DNA of 64,000 bases from Symbiodinium natans (Eukaryota; Sar; Dinophyceae; Suessiales; Symbiodiniaceae). A program made the translations under genes and the position numbers. Under the pieces are notes generated by a model. That model was not told the DNA's origin. It saw nothing but the letters and a program-made list of their open reading frames with translations, and ran no database searches. Positions 33,377 through 46,600 of this stretch are shown piece after piece (the stretch's first letter is position 1; each line of letters begins with the position of its first letter). The stretch covers positions 126,001 to 190,000 of the forward strand of contig CAJNDS010001657.1 in the NCBI GenBank assembly GCA_905221605.1. Reading direction: 5' to 3'.

Positions 33377-36300
33377 CCATAATCAAATGCGAACAAACCG
33401 ATCTTGGTCACTTCCGACCCTCCTAGAAAACACGGGCATTCCCTGTGCGCAAGTCGTCAATCTCAATGTCAGCTTACGGGGCCCCGCTCCATTCGAAAGC
33501 TGTCGTTGCCACTTCAATACTTGGAAAAGGGGGGTTTCGCATTCTAGCGACCCAGCAACCCTGAAAACACCGCCCCAGACTTTCAATTGCCAACGTCTGC
33601 CAACTCAACGTCCAGCCGAACTGCAGCAGGCTTTCGGATATCTTTGCATTCGGGCTTGCGCTTCAACTCAAAAAGGGCACTCTGTCAGGCAGTTCGTCAA
33701 AGGGGTCACAAACTCAGGTCAAAAAAGTCAACCATCACCAACCAACACACAACACACAACTCACCTCAAGAACCCCCCTGAGCCCCAACTCGTCCTCGGG
33801 AAGCTCCTTAGGCGCTGCCTGCACAAGGGTGTCAGGGTTTGAGACGAAGCTCCAAACGTTAGAGGGTTTAAGCGTCCGCAACTCAAACAGGGTGCGTGCC
33901 CAGTCTGAAACAGAATCGCGAAATACCAGGGCCGATTCCGGCAATTATGATGCTGAGTCGGAAAAGCCGAGAACTACCGCAGAGTCGGTACTGTGTTGGG
34001 CGCGAGTCAAGAAAGGACGGCGCCGAGATGGAAAAAAAAGGACTTCCTGACTTTGGTATCGCATCCTGTGCGTGGCACCAGGTCCTTTGGGCTATAAGAA
34101 GGGGCTACGATGAACCCATTTCCAATCGACTTCCGCACTGTAGAACTTTGCAATGCCAACAACTAAGCTTACCTCGCAAAGGCTGCCGAACAAGTAATTT
34201 GGCCAACGCTGATAGGGGAAAAGCAAGAGCATACTCCAACGCAAGGCTCCATATTAGGAACAAATCGTATGGCGAAGCGTGGACTCACTGAAGATTGAAG
34301 TACACCTGGTAAACCAGCACCAGACATCCAGGCATGAGGCACATACTCAACCCCGGAAGTCTGTCACGCACTCAGCTGTCAACAGTGGCCCTCCGCAGCA
34401 AGCAGGTGCTGCTGATTGCTGTGTTTTCTGCTCTTGATTGAATGCATGGGGGAAGGTCACATAACAAAGATTTCATGGCGGACGGTCTGTCCAGCAAAAG
34501 ATCAAGTAAGTGTACTTCCCGCTGTCCTATACAAAGCAGACTCTTAGCTGCTCGGTGCTTTTTGACGTGCCTTGCTGGCATTCAGCTGCTCCGCAACATT
34601 GCACATGGCGCTGGCTGGCACGCACACCCCACCCACGACAACCTCGCAACAGGGCGTTGCCGGATGAATGCACTTCAGGGTGGCTCGTCCGTGGGAGCTT
34701 AAGTTCGGCTAGCAGAAGGTGGCTCTGCTCATTTACGTGTAGGACATGTCAATGTGTCCAGGAGCCTACCCATGCGACCAGATGCCGTCAACTGCCACAC
34801 CAAGCCAAAAACACAGCTGGACAACTAGTTTCTTTTTTGAACTCGCGCTGGACAACTAGTTAAATCAACAAACGCTGATCACAGCCATGGATCGCACTGT
34901 CCAGCAGATGGCTTGCTCGCGCCCCTCCTGAATATGGGCTGGGGAGGGCCAAGCGCGTGGGGGTGGTTAACCTGAGGTTTGATTTGAGGTTACACGACGG
35001 GACCGACGGCCTACTAACAGAAACAAACAGAACAAGTCACGACTCCAAAAATGCTGCAAGGCTGCAACACGCTGGTATAGAACAGCTCAGGAACCAAGAA
35101 GTGTCAACATAAACAGACCTCTTTCTCGCAGGACTTGGATTTACTTCCTTCGCTGCCCAGACCCCGCTTTGCAAAAAGGCTTCTCTCCACCCTGGAGTCT
35201 GAACCCTGAATCGCGAGATCCAAACCCGAAGCCCAAAGCCGCAGACAAGGTTCAGGTCTTCGAGCTTCATGCAGTTCTGCTCATTCGCCGCAACCTGTCT
35301 TGAAGGTCCAGGGTTGAAGCCGCCAGGAAGTGCTACAGTATCCAAGCAGTATACATCCGAAACCTTGTGTCGGAGTTTAGTTTGCAGCCAGCTGCAGGCA
35401 CAAAGAAACACTTTTCCCGAACAACCATCTTTCCTTGTGTCTCCTAAGCTGAGATGATCGCAGCCGAGTCTTACTGCTGTATCTGAACATTGTACCGGGA
35501 CAGAGTACTAGGATTCAGGGTGCAGGTTGGACTGATCCAGCCTGCTCTTGGGCCACCTCCAAGTCCTGGTTCTCCATCGCCACGCCGGGATGACGAGGTT
35601 TTCCTGAACCGGTTCTCTGCGCTGGTTTTGGCCCCCTGGGCCGAAACTCTGCCGAACTTCCAGACCCTGCTACCCTGCACCCGCTCGCTGTCGCCTTCGA
35701 GCTTTCTGGGGGGCGTAATTGGGGCGTCAGGGCCGAGCCCCGTGCGAGTCGCACGCCCCAGTTCTGTTGAAGGCACGGAATCGAGACCTAACACTCCCAG
35801 GACCCCCTACATCCTACATCCAAGCACAGTCTCGCCGGCCATTTAGTATGACACGTCGTGAAAAGCTTCTGCAAGCTGCAGGGTCTCACGGTCGTTACAA
35901 CCCCTACTTCCAAATCAACATGTAGCGGACCCCTGAGAGGATTCTTTCTAGTAATAAGGGCCTCAGCCAACACCCTGGAACATCTGCCTGGAGAAATATG
36001 TAGTCTGCGGAGTTTGATGATGACCCCTGTGCCCTATGGGAGCTCACAACGTTAAACCGCCAATCCTTTGTAACGTCATACCCGTGACCCCAACGCTGGC
36101 CACCGGCATTGAGCCCCGCGCCGAGCTGGCCGGGCTCGCAGAATGCGTTTGGCAGCTGCCGCTACAGCCAAATAGCTGCGGCACCCGCGTAGGTATGGTA
36201 GGGAATCAAGACTGCGCTGTGCAAACACTACCGCTGAAAAACAGGCTTCATTGGCCTCCAATGTTTCAGGGGTCGATTCGACTCTCACAACTCCAGTGGG

Positions 36301-36566
36301 TCATGGTCAAGCAGCAGAGAGCAAGCCGCCAAAAGTATCAACCACATCCGAAGCTCTCAATAGAAAAAAGAGGATTCAGGGAATCCGTAGGAGGCCAGAT
36401 CTGAAAGAATCCTTAACGACTCTAACATGCAGCCTTCGAGGCTCAAGCGGCTCAAGCTTCCGGCTCTGCACTTGACTTAAGCTCCTGGCCGCTTCCAACT
36501 CGCCCTGCAGATGGCGAATTTCCTGATCGAAAATTCAGGCTTCCTTGTTCTGGCGATCTGCCGCTA

Positions 36567-36567
<1 letters not shown>
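33377..36567. other. Non-coding stretch with one small direct repeat
   Basis: GCTGGACAACTAGTT occurs at 34816-34830 and 34847-34861. I find no spliced-leader relic just upstream of the minus-strand gene. The remaining frames look like chance. Confidence 0.5.
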
Positions 36568-36611
<44 letters not shown>

Positions 36612-36645
36612 CTCTGTCTCTGAGTGTGTGTGTGTGTGTGCGCGC
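36568..36645. repeat. (GT)n microsatellite
   Basis: A GT run of about 40 nt (36569-36609), a TCTCTGTCTCTGA spacer and a second GT/GC run to about 36645. Confidence 0.95.
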
Positions 36646-39600
36646 GTGGGAGCGTGCGAAAACGACCCGGATTGTGTTTGCCAGCCAAAACCAGCCTTGC
36701 CTCCTCCAGTGCAGCGCTTCGTGGCCCAAACCTTCGGCGTGTCTATTTCCTAGGGTCTTGTGATTCTGACGCATGCCTTTTCCCTGATGCGAAGATACAG
36801 GGTTGGTCTATAACAGGTTGCGCCTGCCATGCTTTCTTACTACTCTGACTTTGTTCGATGGCGCTATTGTATCTCTGCATGTTTTCTGTTCTGCGTCTTG
36901 GCAGCTTGGCAACGCGCAGTCTGAGATCTTCGCTGCCCTGAGCTGCTGCAGTTCAGAAGTTCAGAACTGCATGCGCAGGCCGCATCCAGGCGCTTTACGA
37001 CCGGCGGCGAAGGTCTTGAGAGTCTTGCCATCTGCCAACGAAGTAGACCCGAGCAGTTGCACGTGTACTGGTGCCTGTACGTTTGGCGTCTTCTCAGAGT
37101 CGGCTCTCCAGGCGCTGTGCACGTAAAGATGCCAGGCCACCAAGAGCTTCTGTACACGGATGCCAAGTGTATTTTCTAGATGACATGCGAGAGTTGAAGT
37201 TTAGCCTGTCACACTGCGGTTTTGTGTGGGCACTGAGCACATGTCTGTTCTGCAAAACGCAAGAGAAAGTCCTGACACGAGCCAAGTTTTATACATGCAG
37301 TCCTTACCAACATAATCGGGAGACACAAGAAAATCATCTTCTGGTTCACAGTAACCATGATTCGTGATGTTCTGCCATTCTTTTCCTGCTTACCCGCTTA
37401 GAATGCTAGACCTTGTGGGTTAAGCGCATGAAGTAGCTTCTTCCATATCCTCACTAACTGCCCTCAAGCCAGAAATCAACTCAAAACCCGAAAGCACTTT
37501 GGGGCCTTCGACGCTGGAGTGCACCAGCAAGCTCACCGTGGGCACGTCTGAGATGCGGCACTCCCTGGTGTTCCGCCCCCCCCCCCCCCCGCCCCGTGGT
37601 GTGATTGGGGGTTGGGGTTTCAGGTTTAGGGTATAGGGGAAGAAAGGGGTGCGGGGCTACCATACGGAGGGGGACCGGCGAACCGCAATCATATGGGCTT
37701 ATTGTTTCAGGCAGAGAGGATTTGTCCAATCGATGTTTACACCTGTGACGTACAGCAATGTATCCCAAGCTGTTGCTGCACTATCCAAGCCAGGCCTTGT
37801 CCAAGCGTCTGAGTTCATTCATTTCCTCCTTGCGTCATCTAGGAAATTTGGGTGTTTATGGTTCAGATTTGATCTGCTCTCTCACAGGTGCATGGCTGTG
37901 GCTACAAACCACCTGGACAGCGCTGCCTCTATCAAGCTCACCTCTGAATCCCATGCTGAGCTTCCTCAAAATCCCCATCCCAAGCTAAGAATACACACCC
38001 GCTCCGCGCCAAACTTCAGAACACTACTCTATGCCCAGTAACCCCAGACTGACGAATTTCCGACTGCTTCGGTCCTCCTCGGGACTCAGCGGAGAAGGTG
38101 GCTCCGGGAGTGACCTAAACTCTCAACCTGCACATGCCTAAGAAGAAGAGTGCAGAGTTGAAGTCCTCAAGGTTGTGGGTTGAGATGAATGTGTGAGAAT
38201 TGTCAGGGAGGATTGAGAGGGGAGAGAGAGAGTGTGAGAGAGAGAGGGAGAGAGACAGCGACAAGGAGAGCCACCGGGAGCAAAAGGGAGAGCAGGAGCA
38301 AGAATGAGGCAGGCCCCGTACAAGCCAGACAGCTAAACGACTCAAGCTCAGCTGGAGGCGGAGAATGGAGCCGGAGGCCGTTCTTGTCCTCATACTCCTC
38401 CGTCTGCTCCTGCTCCTGCTCCTCCGCGCCGAACCTGAGCAGCTGGCAAGCGTTTGCACATCACCAGGGGGGTTTTGGCCTGTAGTGGGGTTTTCCCATC
38501 AGGGTTTTGATTTTACGGGGAATTTCCAAGCATTTGTGCAACACTGTTGAACCCCGATCTCGATGAGCGCCGTCCCCGCAATTGTGTGAAATTGTCTGGA
38601 GATAGCTCGAGATGTAAATGATGTGTGAAGTGTGTTGGAGTTTTCGCGCCATCCGAAATTTTGGCGAGTAACAAGTCGGTTTTGACAAGCGCGGGTCAGG
38701 ACATGTTTTGCTCGCAGGGCTTGGGATTAGAAATCTTGCTGTGGACGAGAGTGTCAGGAGACTTTCTAATTTGGTGAAGATCCATGCAGATTTGGGCTAG
38801 GTTCAGTGCGGATGTCAGTGGATTGCGGGGGCATCCAACCCGGAGCACAACAGAGGCTGCTTGGAAGGGGCGGAAGCAAGGCGAAACGGCCAAACCCTTC
38901 AAAAGGAACAACAAGCCATGGCCACCGTCCATTGTGCACACGCATTGTTGGATTTTCAATGCAAATTCAGAAACTGCCCATGTAGCGTGGACTGCACATG
39001 TCCTGAACCGCACATGTCCGATGTCTCTTTCTCACCCTGCACCACATTACTCTTAAGCGCCCTCAAGAGCCCAAAAGCCTGAGCACAGTCTTTTACTTGA
39101 AGGCTGAGGGCTCCCCACGCTATCCACCCTGCAAACTCATGCAATGGCAGATTCGATCTCATCCTGAGGAAAAGGCTCTTCCTGCAGCTGTGGTTTCGAA
39201 GTCGGCTCGGGGAAGATCCTTGTAGTCAAGTCAGTTTCAATGGCTCGGCAGGGTGGAGGAGCATTTCCCCCCCTGGACGAAGGCCCAGCCCCTTAAAGCC
39301 AGATGCCGCTGTGGCACCGAAATCGAGGGCGCTGAAAGTTGGCAAGCCTTCCAGAATTCTGTCCTACAACCTGGGGGCTTTTAGGGGGGGCCAAGGGATG
39401 CGGGACAAAGGCCTATAGGCTTAGGGTGGCAAGCAACAACCAACAAGCTTGGTGAAGTCTCTTGTAGGCAACCGAAAGCTTGTAAGACAGACGGAGCATG
39501 ACAGACCCTCGAAGTTCGCCCACATCTCGGGCGTGTAGTCGGGGCGGAGTCCGCTTTCATTCTTGCTTTTCGTTTCAGACTTTTGGCTTTCCTGGCCGTT

Positions 39601-42273
39601 CATCTTGCGGGAAAACGGAGCCCATTCTCCGCGGTGTTCGTATGATTTCCGAATTAAGGGGCCGGTTTGCTTTGATTTCTCGGACTTTTCTCGGTCAGCA
39701 ATCCGATCTTGGACGTGGTTTTGTCTCGGTGTAGCTTTACAGCCGTTGACAGGATCTCCTGTCATAGAGAGCAATCGATTGTCCTGACCCTTGTTGGGCA
39801 TGGTGCTGCGCGTTGTTTGTTTTTCAGGTGGAAGTACCAACCCTTGAGCATGTTCATATAATCCCATGTCATCCCAAGACGGCCTCAAACAGCATGTAGA
39901 GTAGTGCTCGGCGGCGCTGCATGTGCAGGGACGGCCTCGAAAGTGCAAAGTTGAGTAGTGCGGACTTGAACAATAAGAGCAAAAAAGCCACAAGGAGTTT
40001 CTAGAAACTGCCGAAGCTGAGAATAAGACCCTTACAAAACAAGAAGGTCAAACGCAGCAGCCTGCGGTGTAGCTGAGAAGTACGAGCCAAGCTAATCTGC
40101 GAGGAAGCAGAGGTGGTATGGCTAGGAGAGGCGAGGAAACAGCCAATGCAGCAAGTGAAGGCAAGAGCATACTCTCGCACATGAGCAGTGCATGCGCAGA
40201 GTGCTAACCTAGCAGACCCATATTGGCGAGCTCAGTTCCGCAACCCACAATTCCAGATTCCTGTGAAAAGCGCCCTGGGAGAACTCCATCTACCGTGCTC
40301 ACAGAACCTGCATAGTCGGTCGATACAGTTTGGTACGTAAACATTGCCGAGAGCTCAGTGGCCCAATAGCCAGCGAGCTTGACATCGCGCTTGGGGTCTA
40401 GATCTTCAGGCATCAACATTCTCTAAAGTCCACAGGCCCAGGCCCTCAGACTTTCAATCCCAATGTTAACCTCAGCCTGTGAATCCGAAGTTCTGAGATC
40501 TTGTTTGCATTCTGAACCCTCAGAGCCAGCCTTTGAGGACCGGTACGGCAGACACCTTCCGGAGTACAGTCTGCCACTCTTGCCGAATGTCCATGCGCCA
40601 CTTGCAAACACCCCCCCCCATTCATTTCCCTCGATCCTCAACATCGATTTTCGTTCTGGAAAATCTGGCTGCGCAGAAGTTCAGAGGGCACGGTGCAGTA
40701 CGAGTCGGCACACTTGTCAGAGGCCCACGGGAAGTACGCAGCCGAAGCTAAGGGCTTGATTACGGATGAGGAAGCTCCCGGTGTGCCAGCTTACATGGCA
40801 CAGCTGATGTTGCGCTCATGTTGGTGGTGAAGTTGGGAAGGCACCTGCAAATATTTGCAAGAATAGCAAAAGCGCTGGGCGCTGGCACCCCTGGGCGCTG
40901 GCACCCCTGAACTAGTTCATGGTTGGGATAGTAGTAATTTTAATTTAAAGTTCTATTCCTTGCTGAGTTTAAGTACCCTCACAAATGTACTACGTTACCC
41001 CACTATGACAAAGTAAAAGGACAGTGGCCATTTGGCCTTTCGAGCTTTCACTGAAGGAAGCTCGCCGTGGAGCAGTTCTCTGGGCGGGGGAGGTGCTGGG
41101 AACCCAGTGTTGGGTGGGGCCTTGATCTCAAAATCTCACCCACGCAGAGAACTCCTCTGGTAACCACTTCTCGCCACTTCCGTCAAGACAAACGCTCTCT
41201 CCAGCCAAGTAGAAGTTCCTAATGGGAAACAACCACTCTCTGCAACATACAGCGGGTAAAGCTTCGAAAAGAGAGCGCTTGTATGAGAGAGAAGGACTGC
41301 CTTAAGTTCAGAGAAGCGAGCACTTTCATGCCGAGCTCGCAGAACATCTCCAAACCCACAACCGCTTCAGATTATAGAACTTGTGATCATCCAGTGTCTG
41401 CAGAGTTGTATCGGGCATCAAGAAGGCCCACAGAAAAGAAACCCAGGGATAGGGGGGATACGGAAGCAAGTTACACCCCAAAACTTTCATGACAAAGCAG
41501 TCCGACATGCGACGCTCCGAACCTGAAGCTCCTCGTTCCACCCAAGATTTCTGCTGAGCACGGCAGGTCAAGCTAGCCCCCTGAGACCTTGAAACTAAAC
41601 ATCAAAGCTACCACAGAGACCCTGGAAGGTTCTGTGGTGAGTGGAGCCTTCTGCATAGCTGCTCGCGTCTTGCTCGGCGCGGTGGGGGCATGATCTGGCA
41701 GCGGCGTAGGTTTGAGGGCTCAGGAGTGATTGGCGTAAAAGCAACTTCAGTGCAGTCACATAAGGCTGCTAGGAGCCACGCTCGGCTGGTTAGTAGTGAT
41801 CCTGACTTGAGACTTATACGCACAAAACAACTCAGATGCAAGATGATGCAAGGTTCAGCCGACAACTGGCAACCTCCACGCTGACCACTAATGTCTAGTC
41901 TACAGTGTGCATAACCGTTTCAGATAGCAGCTCAAAACGCGACTTGGAGTCAAAAGCCGTGACAAAGATATTGCTCAGGGCCACATTCGGGGCTCAGACG
42001 GATGTGAAGCAAGGACAGGCAAGGTCACCCCGCCAACGTTCCGAAGGTGCATGCGAAGACCAAGAACCGCATGTCGAAGACTTTGAAGACTTTCTCCGCG
42101 GCATATCTTACGTTCGCAACATCTGTCTCAGCGTGGCACGGGCCTCGATAGCCATTCGTTTGAGGGGCCTTCACGTCGTCACCTTGCCTGCGCGGGAACT
42201 GAGGAACTAGAACAGCAAATCTTTGCCAGTCGCAAGAACATTCTGTTCCATTATCCACCACAAATTTAACCTC
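36646..42273. other. Non-coding stretch with small repeats
   Basis: It contains a C run (37578-37591), a GA-rich patch (about 38217-38265), and a tandem pair of GGGCGCTGGCACCCCT near 40878-40912. No frame has a domain or convincing composition. Confidence 0.5.
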
Positions 42274-42906
42274 AGCCCCCCCCCCCCCCTCCCCCCCCCC
42301 CCCCCCCTCCCCCCCCCCCTCCCCCTCCCCCCCTCCCCCCCCTCCCCCCCCCTCCCCCTCCCCCCCCCCCCCCCCCCCCTCCCCCCCCCCCCCCCCCTCC
42401 CCCTCCCCCCCTCCCCCCTCCCCCCCCCCCCTCCCCCCCCCCCCCTCCCCACTCCCCCCCTCCCCCCCCCCCCCCCCCTCCCCCCCCCTCCCCCCCCCCC
42501 CCCTCCTCCCTCCCCCCTCCCCTCCCACTCCCTCCCCCCCCCCTCCCCCCCCCCCCTCCCCCCCCCCCTCCCACCCCCTCTCTCCCCCCCCTCCCCCCCC
42601 CCCTCCCCCCCTCCCCTCCCCCCCCCCCGCCCCCCCCCGCCCTCCCCCCCCCCCCCCTCTCCCTCCCGTCCCCCCCCTCCCCCTCCCCCCCCCCCCCCAC
42701 CCTCCCCCCTCCCCCCCCCCTCCCCCCCCCCTCCCCCCCCCTCCTCCCCCCCCCCTCCCCCCCCCTCCCCCCCTCCCCCCCCCTCCCCCCCCCCCCCCCC
42801 CTCCCCCCCCTCCCCCCCCCTCCCCCCACCCTCCAACCCCCCCCCCCCCCCCCTCCCCCCCCCTCCCCCCCCCCCCTCCCCCCCCCCTCCCCTCCCCCCC
42901 CCCCCT
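42274..42906. repeat. 630-nt C-rich tract
   Basis: C runs of 5-20 broken mostly by single T, with rare A or G. Frames of over 200 residues on both strands are artefacts of the missing stops. The minus strand is a continuous G-rich tract likely to form quadruplexes, and the plus strand could form i-motifs. Confidence 0.97.
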
Positions 42907-43636
42907 GACTCCGCAAGCCATAACAGCATCGAGCAAGAAATCGCCCGTGCTCAGCACCTCTGCCGCGCAAGCGCTTCTTGTTTCAGCTGCTGTCGGCGGT
43001 CTGGCGGTATCCTGTGTTGTTGGGGGCTCATGAACTCCAGTCTGGAAGAATGGCTCTCCGAAAAGGGCGGGTATGTACGTATGTATATGTGTATATATAT
43101 ATATGTGTGTGTGTATAGATACATCTCTAGTTGCAATTGTTAATTTTCTTGGCTTTTCTTGGCTTTTCTTACGACAACCTCCATTCCCTCCATATTTTCA
43201 TAGCTACCTTCCGTCGGGTTTACTTTTAATTTTGATCGAATCCTTCTTGATTTGGCTCTGTTTTTATCATGCCCTTTACATTTTGAGAGGATTCATACCA
43301 CTTTTCATATGATTCTTGTTGCTTTCTAGTAAGGCATCGACTAATTCTGCTCGAATCCTTATCGATTTTGGGTCTTTGTCTTTGGTTTATCTCTTCTTGC
43401 TACATACGATCCTCTATAGTTCGTAGGATTCATACTCCTTGTCTCTCTAGATTTTCATAGGACAACCTCTATTCCTCTTTTCTCACAACATCAAACGCAA
43501 TGCTCGCATGGCTTCAAAAGGGGAGGTCGGCAGCCCCGCCAACCCCGCCCCCCCTCCGTTTGCAAACGCAATGCTCGCATGATGGGTTTCAAAAAGACTC
43601 ATATGCTTTGAAGCAAGCTTGCACGGCTTTAAAAGG
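42907..43636. other. Non-coding stretch with TA/GT microsatellite
   Basis: A TATG/GT run lies at about 43076-43122. The rest is T-rich (43140-43480) with no gene seen. Confidence 0.5.
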
Positions 43637-43681
43637 TGGGGGGGTCGGGGGGGGGGGGGGGGGGGGGGGGGGGAGGGGGGT
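43637..43681. repeat. G homopolymer tract
   Basis: A G run of about 40 with few interruptions. The flanks share CAAACGCAATGCTCGCATG (43492 and 43563) and a related CAGACACAATGCTGGGATG (43699), so the tract sits inside a small three-copy repeat. Confidence 0.9.
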
Positions 43682-46600
43682 GCAGCATCTCATTTGCAGA
43701 CACAATGCTGGGATGGGGTCGAAAGAAGCAAAGCCTGAACCTTTGATCCTATCATATGCTTTGAAGCCAGCTTTCCTTTCTTTCTTTTTCTCTTTACTTC
43801 TTTCTACTTCTGCTAGCTGCTAGTCAAAAACTACAGCTACGGAATTGGAACGATTTCCTGTCAAACTACAAAGGGAATAGTGTCTGGAGGATTTGCCAAT
43901 TTGCTACAAAAGCACCAAGAAAATAGACAAACAAAATACCCAACACACCAAAAACAGGAGGGCCCTCCCTCTGAACCAAGTGCCCACATTCTTATCCTCT
44001 GGATGTCTGTATCTCCAGCTTCGCTGAGCGGGGCTGAAGCCAGGGGCGAGGCGGCGATGAAGAAGCCTCTGAGAAGCACGTGGGGGATTTCCGTTGGCTC
44101 TGCCTTCTATGGAGCATTCTCACCCCACCTAAGATGCTGCTGGTTTGGAAGGAACAAAAATCTCTCAACTTGGTCATGCTTGGAGGCGAAGTTCTCTCTT
44201 CTACCCTCTGCACAAGCACGGTCTGCATGCATGCAGGCCTCATGTGCGACGCTTCTACGATTTTTCAGGGATCTTAAGGAAAAGAGTTGAAACTCAACAG
44301 CGCGCACAACAGCACGCAGAAACCCTTTCGACAGTGACTCTTGCATTAGCCCTCGCCTGCCTAGCGGCTGCGCACGAACTTCGCTAGTGCGCGATACTGG
44401 TACACCGAAACTCTAAACCCTCACACCCTCAACCCGGATCCCAAGCACTCTTCGGGTTTGGGTTTTGGGCTGCGGGGGGGCAAAACACACGCCAGAACAT
44501 CAGTCCTCTCTATAAGGCAGGCAGCGCAGTGACGACTGCGGGTCGTGCAGGGTCAGAGTGATCTTGAGATCAAACCTCAAGAGTTGCCGGGCTTAACGAG
44601 ACAGATGCCAGGTGAATAAAAAGCACCTCATGTCAACGCCCATACGTCTCAGTCACGCTGGGCAGCTAGGGCAGTACAGCAAGCGTGGGGGTTTCGGGAG
44701 TGATCACGCTTTGCAAAGCGAAGCGCAGTATTTCACCCTGTGTGGAAATGTGTTTTGTTGTCGTCGTTGTTGCGCAAACTCATTTTGCTCCGTATGCACC
44801 CTTTCACTTGCGGATCGGGTCTGGTCCTGGCCTGCTGGGCACATCTTTGGCTGCGTGTGCGACCCCAGCAATGAACAGGGTCTATTCATTTATTATTAAA
44901 TGAATTGGACGGCCCCCGAGTCTAGCTTCACCCAACAAGCACAAACAACTCCCTGGATCAGCCCAACAACTATTTGTTTTAAAGAAGTGAGTGCCGTCAA
45001 TGTAGGGCTGCGGCAGAGCAGGTTGCTGCAAACATGTGGGCAACACACCCGACACAGAACCAACAAAAGCCTTCTATCCAAGGTCCAGGAGCTGGTGGTC
45101 CGCACCAATCGGGAAAAGCCTGGGGAGAAGCGAGTCTTTACGTTGCTTGATATGGTTGGTGATGTGTGGGCATGCTGTTCTTATTGGAAAAACGTGAAGG
45201 ACATTTCAGGGATTGACGCTGAATCAGATCCAAAAACCTTGCTCTTGAAGGCCCGGACGACGCATGGTCACGCTGAGGGGAAGGTAAGGTTCCAGGCCAA
45301 TGAACGTTTAGGATTTTGGAAAATACTGGAGGTTCTCTCCTGGAAGAAGGTTTTAGCTTCGAAGTGGCTACTAGATTCACTAGATGGTGACGAAGAACGT
45401 TCGTGGCGGCCGGTATGGTCCAGTGTCTAGACCTCCAGCCAATCCAACTCAGAACGAAGTTCTCCTAAATGCTAGAATTCTACCATTGCCAATGCCCACA
45501 AGGCAACAGAACCCACATTCTGTGCTGCACCCTTGAAGGGGCAAGGAGCTGCTTCAACATCTCCCGAGCGCCATCGGCCCCGTGTACGAGAATGGCAGTC
45601 CTTGTTTCAAACAAGTCGCTTTAACACTCTAGGGCCGAGGAGCATAGAGCAGACGTGCCGCGAGTCCATTTTGGAGGATGCAGCAATTCGGATAGCTTAG
45701 GGCGCGGGCGCACCACACAGCTTGGTTGGGATGGCCAGGATCTCATCCTTAGTGAGGAGGCTCTTTGGATAGAGTCCTTCGAAGAGTGTTGGCACTTTAG
45801 GCGTGATTATTTCATTGTTTTCGGACGTGATAAGTGAGCTTGAGCAGGGTTTGGGAAGCAGTTGCAGTTATGGAGCTTGTCTCCACAGTTTGTTGGTGGC
45901 CTGGCCTAATCTGCGGAAAAAAACAGGAAAAACAACTAGGCTGTTCGAACGATAATTCCGGGTTGGATTTACTAAATTCTGCACGAATCGCTGGCTTCTG
46001 ACTCCGGCTTCGTCCTTGCTTGGAGCCAACGCCTTGTGAAGATTGTCTCGGGTCCTAGTTACTTCCTGAATGATTTTTGGTATCATGAGCAGCCTTACTG
46101 ATGTTAAAACTTGCGTAGAAGGTCCACATCAACACCGCCGGCTAGACAAGTGCATTTAGAATGCAAACGTCCAAACAGCATTTGCCCAGCAAACGAACGC
46201 CGGAAACTTGTGTCTCTCCAAACTGGGCCATGCGCGATCTCGCGTGCCTCCTGGCCAGGTAACAGGTCGAGCTCCAAAGGGGCGAGACCCAATAACTAAT
46301 TACCCTGCAGCCTATTTGCTTTTGGCTTCCTGCAACACGATTGGTGTGGTTGTGGCGCGAAGCCCGAGAGGTTCTACAAGCCGCGTGTGGTGAAGGTTTG
46401 GGGCTTAGGGCTTCGACTATGGTCGGCTTGGGAAAGCCGCGAAAACAATCTTCAAGCATTTTAGGCTTCTTATGTTTTCGAGATGTGTTCGCTTTTCTGG
46501 CCCTTACGCTTGCACGGTAGAGAGAACGGCCCGGAGACACGAGCAGCACTTTGTTAACAGTTCCTTCTTGACACATAAAGCTCATAAAAATTTTCTGGCC

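Noticed and set aside
34816-34861. 15-nt direct repeat as a target-site duplication
   Set aside because: Only 16 nt lie between the copies, too little for an inserted element; more likely a local duplication.
42223-43143. A 306-codon proline-rich plus frame and glycine-rich minus frames
   Set aside because: Same artefact from the 630-nt C-rich tract.
44900-45430. A 176-codon plus frame
   Set aside because: Non-ATG start, no domain, and chance frames of this length are expected about twice in 64 kb.
45664-45675. CCATTTTGG match to the spliced leader
   Set aside because: A nine-base match is expected about once in two windows of this size, and no gene follows.
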